Of a stretch of 64,000 nucleotides of DNA, positions 26,519 through 34,696 are shown piece by piece; position 1 is the stretch's first letter; every line of letters begins with the position of its first letter. Both the position numbers and the translations under genes were made by a program. The DNA is from Paeniglutamicibacter gangotriensis Lz1y. GTDB taxonomy: Bacteria; Actinomycetota; Actinomycetes; Actinomycetales; Micrococcaceae. Location: the NCBI RefSeq assembly GCF_000348945.1, contig NZ_AOCK01000001.1:186001-250000 (forward strand), in the 5' to 3' direction. The notes beneath the pieces are model-generated. The model saw only the letters and a program-made list of their open reading frames with translations, was not told the origin of the DNA and did not search any database.

Positions 26519-27970
26519 ATGGATTCTAAAAATTCGCACAGCACTCAACAGGCTGGTCCGCTGGTCTTCGATGTTCCTCAGCCGGACGATCTTGACGAAA
26601 TCTTCGGCATCGCCAGCGGGGCACACCCGCTGAGCGACTTCGAAGAAGATGCGGCACCCGAGGCGTTGGCGTGGGACCTGGACGAGCTTTGGGCTAAGAT
26701 CCGCCACGGACTGGGGTTGGCCTTCGCCCGGCGCCCGGACATCGCCTCCATCGGGGTGGACTCCTGGGCCGTTGACTACGCGCTGCTGCGTGAGGGCCAC
26801 CGCCTGGGACAGGTGCGCCACTACCGGGACCCGCGCAATGAGCGCGCCGTGGAGCACCTCGAACTCACCTTCGCACGCTCCGAGTTGTTTAGCCGCAACG
26901 GCCTGCAGTTCCTGCCCTTCAACACCATCTACCAGCTGGAGGCCGAACGCGCCGACGGCCGGCTGGCTCGGGCCGATACGCTGCTTTTGGTTCCCGACTA
27001 CATCAACTGGCTCTTGACCGGGGTGCTCGGTGCCGAGCGCACCAACGCCTCGACCACCGGCCTGCTAGATGCGCGCACCGGTGCGTGGGATCCGGAGTTG
27101 GCGAATCATCTGGGTGTTGCAGGAACCCTGCCGCAGCTGGTGGAACCCGGGAGCACTGTGGGCACGCTGCGCCCGGAGCTGGCGGCCGAGTTCGGAGCCC
27201 CGGGGAGCGTGGACGTCATTGCTGTCGCCTCCCACGACACCGCCAGCGCGGTGGCTGCCGCGCCGCTAACCACCGGGCATTCTGCCTACGTTTCTTGCGG
27301 GACTTGGGGCCTGGTCGGGGTCGAGTTGCCCGCTCCGGTGCTCACCGAGGACGCGCGCCTGGGCGGATTCACCAATGAGATCGGCCTGGACTCCACGGTG
27401 CGGTTGCTGAAAAACGTGACGGGCACCTGGCTGCTCAGCGAGTCGATCCGCTATTGGAACCAGAACGCCGCCCCCGATGGGCAGATCACCCTGGAGTCAC
27501 TGCTTCCGGCCGCCGCCGCCCTGGAATCCCCGGGAATCTTGATCGATCCGGCGGCCGAACGCTTCCTGGCCCCCGGAGATGTGCCAGGTCGAATCTGCGC
27601 CGCGGTCCTGGAAGCCGGGGGCACGGAGCCGGAATCGCGGGAGCAGGTGCTGCGCATCATCCTGGAGAGTCTGGCCGCGAGTTTTGCCGCTCAGGCCTTC
27701 TCTGCAGCGGGCCTGGGCGGGTTCACGCCGGATGCCATCCACCTGGTCGGCGGGGGATCGCAAAGCGAATTGCTCTGCCAGCTCACCGCCGACAAGTCGG
27801 GGGTTGAGGTGGTTGCAGGTCCCGTCGAATGCACGGCTCTGGGCAACGTGCTGGTGCAGCTACGTGCGCACGGCGGTGAAGACTGGGATATGGGCCGGAT
27901 GCGCCAGCTGGTGCGCAACTCCGTTCAGCTCCAATACTTTGCCCCGCGGGGAGCCGGGCCCATCGCCTAG
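26519..27970 (+). pseudogene. rhaB: Rhamnulokinase lacking its ATP-loop N-terminus
   Basis: From about residue 50 the protein aligns with L-rhamnulokinase: IASIGVDSWAVDYALL, FSRNGLQFLPFNTIYQLEAE, AERTNASTTGLLDARTG, VIAVASHDTASAVA, and GFTPDAIHLVGGGSQSELL are all family motifs. The family normally begins with a phosphate-binding strand of the type VDLGATSGR, which is absent. In its place is an unrelated acidic sequence beginning MDSKNSHSTQQAG. It is therefore probably inactive: the 5' end was lost and a new start was acquired. No other rhamnose gene is nearby. Confidence 0.75.
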
Positions 27971-28011
27971 CAGAGGTCCGCGCTCCTCGGCCGGGTGACG
28001 GCGTTGGCAGC

Positions 28012-28200
28012 CTATTCGCCCAAGCGCCGGAGCACCTCGGCATCTCGGTCGAAGCCGAGGTGTTTCGGCAGGGACTTCGTGGCGCGGACATTTGCCGGGC
28101 ATTCGAACGTCGCGCACACCAGCATGCCGATGGTGTCGCCGTCGTGGCCGGCCTGTCCAACGGCCCTGGCGTTGAAGAGCACGAGCAGCAGAACGAATAA
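28012..28200 (-). pseudogene. Remnant of FBP-type treble-clef zinc-finger protein
   Basis: The minus strand reads NARAVGQAGHDGDTIGMLVC followed by ATFECPANVRATKSL and KHLGFDRDAEVLRRLGE before a stop. The glycine-rich turn and the TIGMLVCATFEC pattern resemble the C-terminal zinc-binding domain of FBP-family proteins. The N-terminal two-thirds, including the first cysteine pair, is missing, and there is no start signal. It is probably a decayed fragment next to the broken rhaB. Confidence 0.5.
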
Positions 28201-28211
28201 TCCAGGGACGC

Positions 28212-28259
28212 AAAACTCCCCGGAAAGTTGGGTCCTTGCCCAAATTTCCGGGGAGTTTT
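28212..28259. terminator. Bidirectional terminator downstream of hsaC
   Basis: 15-bp perfect arms (AAAACTCCCCGGAAA and complement) with an inner TTGGG/CCCAA stem. It ends in T runs on both strands, 37 bp past the hsaC stop. Confidence 0.88.
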
Positions 28260-28296
28260 ATACGAAACGGACTTTTCCTCCGTTCGATTCGGGGGA

Positions 28297-29226
28297 CTAT
28301 ACGCCCGCAGTTACCTCTACCGGTGGTACGAATGCGGCCAACGGTTCGGCGCCCTCATGGGAATGGCCCCAGTAGCTTTCGGCGGTGATTTCTTCCGAAG
28401 TGTAGTAGGCCTCGTCAACGAGCAAGCCGTCCGTGCCGTACTCGATGTCCCAACCGCCCGGAGCCCGGACGTAAAAGGAAACCATGTGGTCGTTGGTGTG
28501 GCGGCCCAGGGACGCAGTGATGTTGAAGTCCATCTGACGAACCTTGTCGTAGGCACGGCCCACGGTGTCCAGATCCTCTACCTCGACCATCAGGTGCACC
28601 AGACCCGGTGCCTCGCCGTGCGGGGCCGGTCCCATAGCCAGCGAGTGGTGACGTTCGTTGCAGCCGTAGAAACGGAAGCGGGTTGCCGGGCGCTGTGGGC
28701 CCAGGCGGACGGCGCCGCGCGGCAGGAAGCCCAAGACCTCGGTGTAGAAGGAAGTGGTCTGCTCCATCTCGGTGGTCGGCAACACCACGTGTCCCATGCC
28801 CTGCGCGCCGGTGATGAACTTCTGGGCGTAACCGGTTTTCAGCGGGGTGTGGTCCAGACGCGGGCCGAAGAAGATTTCAACCGGGTGGCCGGCGGGGTCG
28901 GTGAAGGTGATGACCTGCTCCAGGCCGCGCTCGTCGTTTTCCTCTTCGGTCAACCAGGTGACGGCGATGCCTGCGGCCTCGACGTCCTTGGCCACGGCGG
29001 CCAGTGCGAACTGGTCACGGACCTCCCAACCAACTGCAACGACCTGGTCGACGTCGCCCGGAAGCACGATCAGGCGGGCTTCGCGCTCATCCATGCGCAG
29101 GTACAGTCCGTCAGGGTTTGGGCCAACGGTTTCGGCGAAACCCAGGGCCTCGACGGTCAGTTCGCGCCAACGGGCAATGTGCTGGGTCTGAACCTTGAGA
29201 TATCCAAGTCCACGGATATGAGTCAT
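28297..29226 (-). CDS. hsaC: Extradiol ring-cleavage dioxygenase, HsaC-like
   Basis: A 309-residue two-domain vicinal-oxygen-chelate dioxygenase. In steroid breakdown HsaC cleaves ring A of the catechol 3,4-DHSA. The Fe(II) ligands can be placed in the C-terminal domain: His in QGMGHVVLPT, His in GLVHLMVEVEDL, Glu in GGWDIEYGTDG. The length is typical of type I enzymes. It is last in the operon hsaA, small protein, hsaC. A biphenyl-type BphC identity is possible on sequence alone, but the steroid context favours HsaC. Confidence 0.88.
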   Translation of the reverse strand: MTHIRGLGYLKVQTQHIARWRELTVEALGFAETVGPNPDGLYLRMDEREARLIVLPGDVDQVVAVGWEVRDQFALAAVAKDVEAAGIAVTWLTEEENDERGLEQVITFTDPAGHPVEIFFGPRLDHTPLKTGYAQKFITGAQGMGHVVLPTTEMEQTTSFYTEVLGFLPRGAVRLGPQRPATRFRFYGCNERHHSLAMGPAPHGEAPGLVHLMVEVEDLDTVGRAYDKVRQMDFNITASLGRHTNDHMVSFYVRAPGGWDIEYGTDGLLVDEAYYTSEEITAESYWGHSHEGAEPLAAFVPPVEVTAGV

Positions 29227-29363
29227 TGTCTTCCTCGCTTGTAGCTAGTGTCGGTGAATAAAGGTGCGGGCCAGGCCCGTTGGTGCAGGAAATCGAAACC
29301 GGTGGAAGTGACCGAAAGTGCGGCCGGTGCCCGCCGGTTCCGGACAGGACGGCCATGGGGCCG

Positions 29364-29573
29364 TCAGTTCAACGAATGATCCTGCACCGGACGAATGGTG
29401 AATCCCATGCTCTTGTCGATCATGGTGCGCTGCCTAAAACCTTCGGCTTCCAGCCAGAGGACATCGGAGGAGTCAAGTACCTCCTGGACGAAGCCGGTGC
29501 GGACCAACTGCCCGCCCTTGCACAACTCCACCCGCCTGCCCGCGAGCTTCTTCCAATCGCTTTGACGTGCCAT
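29364..29573 (-). CDS. Small protein of unknown function inside the hsa operon
   Basis: A 69-residue protein starting MARQSDWKKLAGRRVELCKG, with GGAAAATCCC before the ATG. The pattern GQLVRTGFVQEVLDSSDVLW then LEAEGFRQRTMIDKSMGF suggests a small SH3-like beta barrel. It lies 31 bp downstream of hsaA and 137 bp upstream of hsaC, so it is made with them. No function is known; it could be an accessory subunit or flavin/reductase adaptor, but that is conjecture. Confidence 0.72.
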   Translation of the reverse strand: MARQSDWKKLAGRRVELCKGGQLVRTGFVQEVLDSSDVLWLEAEGFRQRTMIDKSMGFTIRPVQDHSLN

Positions 29574-29604
29574 GGGATTTTCCTTTCGGTTTCGTGTCGG
29601 GCGG

Positions 29605-30789
29605 CTAGACGCCGGCGGCGAGATTCGCTGGTGGTTCGACGCCGACCTCGGTCATGATCGCGGCGTGGTAACTCGGGCCAGGGACGTGGATCGCGTGGGC
29701 CAGACCCATGTGGGCGTCGCGCCAGAAACGCTGGACCGGGTTGTTCAGGCGCAGCCCGTTGCCGCCCGAGCGCGAAAGGATCGCATCGATGGCGTTGGTT
29801 GCACGCCATGCGGCCTGAATCTGGGTGCGGCGGGCAACTGCGCGCTGCTGAAGGCTGATTTCTCCGCCGGCGGCCACGATGTCGTAGAGACGGCTGATGC
29901 TGGCCAGCAGCGTGTCGCGCGAGGCGCTGATTTCACCGGCGGCCTCGCTGACCGCGTACATCGTGTACGGGTCTTCAACTGACTTGAATCCGTTGATCTG
30001 TACGCGCTCGCGCTGGTAGTCGAGGTGGGCCTGCAGTGCGCCCTCGGCGATGCCGATGACGGCCGCGGTCAATCCAACCGGGAAGATGCTGTAGAACGGC
30101 AGGCGGTGGATCGGCTCGGTCTTGCCGGCTTTGCGGGCAACGTCGCCGGCGAACAGCTCGGCCTGGTCGATGGCGCGGTATTCCGGAACGAAAACGTCAT
30201 CGATGATGACGTCCTTGCTGCCGGTTCCCTTCAGGCCCACGACCTCCCAGGAGTCCTCCACGATGGTGTAGTCCTTGCGCGGAACAACCACGTGAAGGAA
30301 GCGCGGAGGCTGAACAGGATTGCCCTCGGAATCGCCCAGGAAGGCGCCGAGGATGACCCACTCCGAGTGGTCGGTGCCGGTGGAGAACTGCCAGTGACCG
30401 GTGAAGCGGTAGCCGCCCTCGACGGGAGTTGCGGTGCCCATCGGCGCGTAGGGCGAGGAAACCCAGGTGTCTTCGTCGACGCCCCAGATTTCCTCCTGCA
30501 GCTTCGGCGACATGAGCTCGAGCTCCCACGGGTGCACTCCGACCACACCGGCAACCCAGCCGGCAGAGCCGTCCAGGCTTGCGATCTTCATGACGGTTTC
30601 GGCGAATTCAACAGGGTGAGCGCGGGTACCGCCGTACTCGACCGGTGCCAGCAGCTTCATGACGCCGCTCTCACGCAGGATCTGCACGGTTTCATCGCTG
30701 AGCTTGCCCAGTTCTTCATTGACGGAAGCCAACGAACGCAGCTCGTCGGCACGGGTGGTGAGGACATCGCTCACGGTGGTTGTCGTCAT
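29605..30789 (-). CDS. hsaA: Flavin-dependent monooxygenase oxygenase subunit, HsaA-like
   Basis: A 394-residue group D flavoprotein with an acyl-CoA-dehydrogenase fold. HsaA hydroxylates 3-HSA to the catechol 3,4-DHSA using reduced flavin. Typical stretches are ESGVMKLLAPVEYGGTRAHP, GSAGWVAGVVGVHPWELELM, GYRFTGHWQFSTGTDHSEWV and the C-terminal NGLRLNNPVQRFWRDAHMGL. A partner flavin reductase (HsaB) is expected but is not adjacent. It is divergent from hsaD with 230 bp between. Confidence 0.9.
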   Translation of the reverse strand: MTTTTVSDVLTTRADELRSLASVNEELGKLSDETVQILRESGVMKLLAPVEYGGTRAHPVEFAETVMKIASLDGSAGWVAGVVGVHPWELELMSPKLQEEIWGVDEDTWVSSPYAPMGTATPVEGGYRFTGHWQFSTGTDHSEWVILGAFLGDSEGNPVQPPRFLHVVVPRKDYTIVEDSWEVVGLKGTGSKDVIIDDVFVPEYRAIDQAELFAGDVARKAGKTEPIHRLPFYSIFPVGLTAAVIGIAEGALQAHLDYQRERVQINGFKSVEDPYTMYAVSEAAGEISASRDTLLASISRLYDIVAAGGEISLQQRAVARRTQIQAAWRATNAIDAILSRSGGNGLRLNNPVQRFWRDAHMGLAHAIHVPGPSYHAAIMTEVGVEPPANLAAGV

Positions 30790-31019
30790 GGACTTCTCGC
30801 TTCCTAATCACGCTCAAAAAATTTGCGGCTGGCTAAAACCTAGACAATGAATAGAGCCAACGTGACCTATGTCTCAGCCATCGGGATTGCTGTTTTCACG
30901 CGGACTGAATCGGTTGAACACGGGCATCCCGGTCATCGGGATCCGCACCAATCTGGCTGCTGTGCGGCAATAAGGTACAGCAAAGACCATTTGTATCCGC
31001 AGAACGAGGAGCCAATCAG

Positions 31020-31922
31020 ATGACTACGGAACTTCGGAGTTTGCCGGGCGGAACGCCTCTAGCCAGCACCGACGCAATCCTGCGTGAATTTCCCACCGAG
31101 CGGGGAACGCTGCGCTACTGGGAAGCCGGCGAGGGCAGTCCCTTGGTATTCCTGCACGGCTCGGGGCCGGGCGTCAGTGGATGGCAGAACTTCGGTGATG
31201 TATTGCCGGCCTTTGCCAAGCATTTTCGCTGCTATGTGGTGGAATTTCCGGGCTTTGGAGTCAGCGACCCCACCGACCTGCATCCCATGCCTGCCGCGAC
31301 CCAGGCCGTGATCGACCTGCTCGACGGGTTGGGCCTCGAGAAGGTCGACATCATCGGCAACTCCATGGGCGGCATGGTCGGAACCCTGTTCTCCATGAGC
31401 CACCCCGAGCGTGTGCGCCGTCTGGTGACCGTGGGCGGACTGGGCCTGAACACCTTCGCCCCGTTCCCCGCCGAGGGAATCAACCTGTTGGTTGCCTTCA
31501 CCGAGGACCCCACCCGCGAACGTCTCATCCAGTGGCTTCGCTCAATGGTGTACAACGAAGAAGCCGTGACCGAAGAGCTGATTGAAAAGCGCTGGGCACT
31601 GGCCACCGAACCGGGAACCCTTGCGAGCGCCCGCAAGATGTACAGCGCCGCAGCGATGAAGGCCATGATTGCCGCACAGACAGAATCCGATGATCCCCCG
31701 CCCTGGGCAATGCTGCACAAGGTCAAGGCCAAGACGCTGATCCTGTGGGGCCGCGATGACCGGGTCACGCCAATGGACGCCGCGCTGATCCCGATGCGCA
31801 CCATTCCCGACGTGGAACTGCATGTGTTTCCCCAGTGCGGGCACTGGGCAATGATCGAGCAGAAGCAGGCCTTCGAAAGCGTCGTCGTTGAATTCCTGAA
31901 CCGTGAGGAGAGCGTGTCATGA
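31020..31922 (+). CDS. hsaD: Alpha/beta hydrolase, HsaD-like C-C bond hydrolase
   Basis: A 300-residue meta-cleavage-product hydrolase. HsaD hydrolyses 4,9-DSHA after ring cleavage. The oxyanion segment FLHGSGPGVSGWQNF, nucleophile Ser in IIGNSMGGMVGTLF, acid in LILWGRDDRVTPMDA, and His in FPQCGHWAMIEQ are all in place. GAGGAG precedes the ATG. Its stop overlaps the kshB start by ATGA, so both are co-translated. Confidence 0.9.
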   Translation: MTTELRSLPGGTPLASTDAILREFPTERGTLRYWEAGEGSPLVFLHGSGPGVSGWQNFGDVLPAFAKHFRCYVVEFPGFGVSDPTDLHPMPAATQAVIDLLDGLGLEKVDIIGNSMGGMVGTLFSMSHPERVRRLVTVGGLGLNTFAPFPAEGINLLVAFTEDPTRERLIQWLRSMVYNEEAVTEELIEKRWALATEPGTLASARKMYSAAAMKAMIAAQTESDDPPPWAMLHKVKAKTLILWGRDDRVTPMDAALIPMRTIPDVELHVFPQCGHWAMIEQKQAFESVVVEFLNREESVS

Positions 31923-32974
31923 CCAGCACCGTCAGCAGCCCACGGATCACCGCGCTGCAAACCCGAGTCGTTGAAGTAATCCGGGAAACCGCAGATGCGC
32001 ATACCCTGGTGCTTGAGCCGGCCGCTGAGCAGTCGGAAAGCTTCCGTTACCGCCCGGGCCAGTTCCTGACCCTGCGCATCCCCAGCGACCGGGACCAGGA
32101 CGCGGCCCGCTGCTACTCGCTGTGCAGCTCACCGGAACAGGACGAGCGGCTCAAGATCACCATCAAGCGCACGCGCGACGGGTATGCCTCGAACTGGATC
32201 TGCGACAACGTGGAAGCCGGGCACGTGCTGGAGGTGCTCAAGCCGGCCGGAACCTTCGTGCCGTCCACGTTGGACACCGACTTCCTACTGTTCGCAGCGG
32301 GCAGCGGAGTGACCCCGGTGATGTCAATCCTGAAATCCGCGCTGATCGCAGGCAGCGGCACCGTGACACTGATCTACGCCAACCGCGATGAGCAGTCGGT
32401 GATCTTCAAAGATGAATTGGTGGCGCTGACCAAGGCCTACCCCGGGCGCCTGCATGTGATCCACTGGCTGGAGACCGTCCAGGGCATCCCGGATCTGGCA
32501 TCGATGACCGCCCTGGCGCAGCCCTACGCGCAGCGCGAGGCCTTCATCTGCGGCCCCGGACCGTTCATGGACTGCATCGAGAAGGCGCTGGAGATTGTGG
32601 GGACCGCTCCCGAGCGCATCCACATTGAACGGTTTGTCTCGTTGGATGCGGATCCTTTCGCACCGGTAGAACCGCTGAATCACGAAGCGGACGGTGAAAC
32701 GGCCACGATCGAAGTGGAGCTCGACGGAAATACCAGCAACTTAGCCTGGCCTCCCGGAAACAAGCTGCTCGACGTGCTGCTCAACGCAGGCATCGACGCA
32801 CCCTTCTCCTGCCGCGAGGGAGCGTGCAGCGCCTGCACCTGCATCCTGCTGGAGGGCAAGGTCGAGATGGAACGCAACGAGGTGCTCGAAGAACAGGACC
32901 TTGAAGAAGGCCTGATCCTGGCCTGCCAGGCCAAGGCAGTGAGCCCGCACGTGAGAATCTCCTACGAGGGATAG
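31919..32974 (+). CDS. kshB: Ferredoxin-NAD(P)H reductase, KshB-like
   Basis: A 351-residue electron-transfer protein in the order FAD domain, NAD domain, plant-type [2Fe-2S] domain. FAD contact RCYSLCSSPEQ, nucleotide site FAAGSGVTPVMSIL, FICGPGPFMDCI, and the cluster ligands CREGACSACTC plus the Cys in LACQAKAV are visible. KshB passes electrons from NADH to the Rieske oxygenase KshA. It overlaps hsaD by 4 bp, and a terminator follows. The same reductase could serve both the intact KshA and other oxygenases. Confidence 0.92.
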   Translation: MTSTVSSPRITALQTRVVEVIRETADAHTLVLEPAAEQSESFRYRPGQFLTLRIPSDRDQDAARCYSLCSSPEQDERLKITIKRTRDGYASNWICDNVEAGHVLEVLKPAGTFVPSTLDTDFLLFAAGSGVTPVMSILKSALIAGSGTVTLIYANRDEQSVIFKDELVALTKAYPGRLHVIHWLETVQGIPDLASMTALAQPYAQREAFICGPGPFMDCIEKALEIVGTAPERIHIERFVSLDADPFAPVEPLNHEADGETATIEVELDGNTSNLAWPPGNKLLDVLLNAGIDAPFSCREGACSACTCILLEGKVEMERNEVLEEQDLEEGLILACQAKAVSPHVRISYEG

Positions 32975-32977
32975 GCC

Positions 32978-33015
32978 AATGGCAAATGCCCGCCGCACGG
33001 CGGGCATTTGCCATT
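32978..33015. terminator. Long hairpin after kshB
   Basis: 18-bp perfect arms (AATGGCAAATGCCCGCCG and complement) with only CA between. It sits between convergent genes and can stop both. Confidence 0.88.
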
Positions 33016-33113
33016 AAACGGCGTCTGGCGTTCGGTACAGGAGGCAAAAACTTCGGGGCCGCACCCTGCATGTACGGCCCCGAAAGCTGTGGAAGACAGT
33101 GGGTGGGACGCCT

Positions 33114-33404
33114 CTAGGGTGCGTCCTGATCCGCAAGCTCCAGGCTGCCCTGAACGGTTGCATCACGGATCGCCGCGCGCAGGGTTTCGCACCCCACAAA
33201 CTGGTCGCGCGGCAGGTTGCCTTCGGCGCTCGCAGGTCGCTCGCGGCACAGGTCCAGTGCCTCCTCGGTCCACTTGACACTGGTTTGGGCCCACACGGAC
33301 TTGCGCACCAGCACCCTTGTCAGGCATTCGGTGCAGCGCACCGGCTGCATTCCGGTTTGGGTGCCCGGGGTTTCGGTGCGCTGGTCTTGATCAATATTCG
33401 ACAT
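33114..33404 (-). CDS. Small cysteine-rich protein coupled to the metal-less KshA paralog
   Basis: A 96-residue protein with VRCTECLTRVLVRKSVWAQ, TSVKWTEEALDLCRERP and FVGCETLRAAIRDATVQG. Four cysteines (CxxC, then two single) could bind zinc or an iron-sulfur cluster. It is clearly paralogous to the protein at 43,278-43,000 downstream of the intact kshA: both share CxxC-x-T-x-VLV-x-K, TSVxW, a later Cys-x2-L and the end GxLEL. Its ATG overlaps the TAA of the upstream gene (TAATG). No named family is recognised. Confidence 0.78.
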   Translation of the reverse strand: MSNIDQDQRTETPGTQTGMQPVRCTECLTRVLVRKSVWAQTSVKWTEEALDLCRERPASAEGNLPRDQFVGCETLRAAIRDATVQGSLELADQDAP

Positions 33405-34450
33405 TACGCCAGCTGCTTTCCATTGACTCTGCGGAGAATGAGGTTTCGTGCCGAGGACCGGGTCCACAGGTCCATGGGCATGGTGGTATCCACCTCGTAC
33501 TCGAACCGGTCGGTCATCCCGGAATCGACGTCGTACGCATCGACAAAGAACTGGCCGTACCAGCGGCGCAGCGCCGCGACCGGGCTGTCGGCTCCGGGGA
33601 TTTTCCCGGAATCCTCGTCCTGGCTGCGTTGCAGCCGTGAGTGCACTGCGTTGGTGATGGACCGCAGGATCTGCGTGGAGTGCCCCGCGGCGACCGCCTT
33701 GAGCTCCGGGTCCGGCGGCTGTTCGGTGCGCACCATCACTCCGGTCATCAGCACCAGGTGCTGCTCGTCGATCGGGTAGTGCGCGGTGAGGACCACTGCG
33801 TCAAGACTGCGGTCTTCCAGGACGTAGTCGAGCTGGGAAATCATGACCGCCGGACCGAAGTAGCTGGCAACGGAGTTTGCCAGGAGGATCTTCGCCCCCT
33901 GGGGCGCTGGCTCCTGCAGCTGGTAGCTGTGATGCAGCGGCCCCTCGAAATACTGGGTGGCCCGATGCCCCTCGAAGACGTTCTTGAAGTACAGCGGATC
34001 GCCGGCTGTGACATGGGTGGAGTTGGCCAGACGCACCAGGTGTTCCACGACCTGCCCGGTTTGGGCCGTGAGGATCGTTTCCTTCCACGACCAGTTTGAC
34101 CAGCCCGGGCCCTCGGCGCAGTTGGCTGCGTCGTGTCCGGTGATGCGGGGGATGGACAGGTGCGCCGGTGGGGGATTTTCCTGCGGATCATGCCAGGCGA
34201 ACAGCAGCCCGTCCTGTTCAAATGCGGGCAGCTCCCGCTGGTGGCCAGGCTCATCCAGCAGCACCCGCGGTGAAACGTCGGGGTACGACTGCACCTGCAC
34301 CCGCCGACCGAATGCCTGCAGGCTGTGGGCGCCGGCGGTGTTGAATCTGCGGGACATGCCCAGGCAATGCCACCCGCGCGCGAAGCGCGCCGGGGAAGCC
34401 TGAGGCGTATACCGGTCCGTTTGCTCCGGATTGACCCGAACCATGTGCAT
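33404..34450 (-). CDS. KshA paralog lacking both metal sites
   Basis: A 348-residue protein aligning with the KshA at 44,551-43,364 from FARGWHCLGMSRRF to LRRWYGQFFVDAYDVDSGM and FEYEVDTTMPMDLW. About 43 residues that hold both Rieske ligand pairs (C-x-H, C-x2-H) are missing. The mononuclear iron motif DMAHFFYVH of KshA is replaced by RLANSTHVT, so Asp and both His are lost. The downstream FKNVFEGHRATQ and the FFVD segment are kept. The frame is open, so a non-catalytic subunit or binding protein is more likely than a dead gene. Divergent from kstD. Confidence 0.82.
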   Translation of the reverse strand: MHMVRVNPEQTDRYTPQASPARFARGWHCLGMSRRFNTAGAHSLQAFGRRVQVQSYPDVSPRVLLDEPGHQRELPAFEQDGLLFAWHDPQENPPPAHLSIPRITGHDAANCAEGPGWSNWSWKETILTAQTGQVVEHLVRLANSTHVTAGDPLYFKNVFEGHRATQYFEGPLHHSYQLQEPAPQGAKILLANSVASYFGPAVMISQLDYVLEDRSLDAVVLTAHYPIDEQHLVLMTGVMVRTEQPPDPELKAVAAGHSTQILRSITNAVHSRLQRSQDEDSGKIPGADSPVAALRRWYGQFFVDAYDVDSGMTDRFEYEVDTTMPMDLWTRSSARNLILRRVNGKQLA

Positions 34451-34587
34451 CCCATTCCTTCGTCAAGCCCGTCCTGAAGCCGCTCCCCAAAGACCGGGTT
34501 CCGGTGAAGTCATAAATCTATATCTAGCCATAAAGTTCAGCATTTGAGCTGGCAGATCCCGGTGTGTGGGATATCACAAAAGTTCTG

Positions 34588-34605
34588 CGCGGACGGTTGT
34601 CCGCG
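34588..34605. promoter_or_regulatory. Inverted repeat in the kstD divergent promoter
   Basis: CGCGGAC, GGTT, GTCCGCG: 7-bp perfect arms, 91 bp before the kstD start. It could be an operator or a leader hairpin. Confidence 0.45.
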
Positions 34606-34696
34606 GTTGTCCTACTGGGTGGGATGACGCGTTCGCCCACCTGCCCGGGTCTGATTGTCTAGCGCACACACCCATGTGGACGACAAAGGAGAAACT

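Noticed and set aside
30790-31019. KstR-type operator (T-n2-AAC-n2-GTT-n2-A) between hsaA and hsaD
   Set aside because: No sequence close enough to the motif was found, so no site is called.
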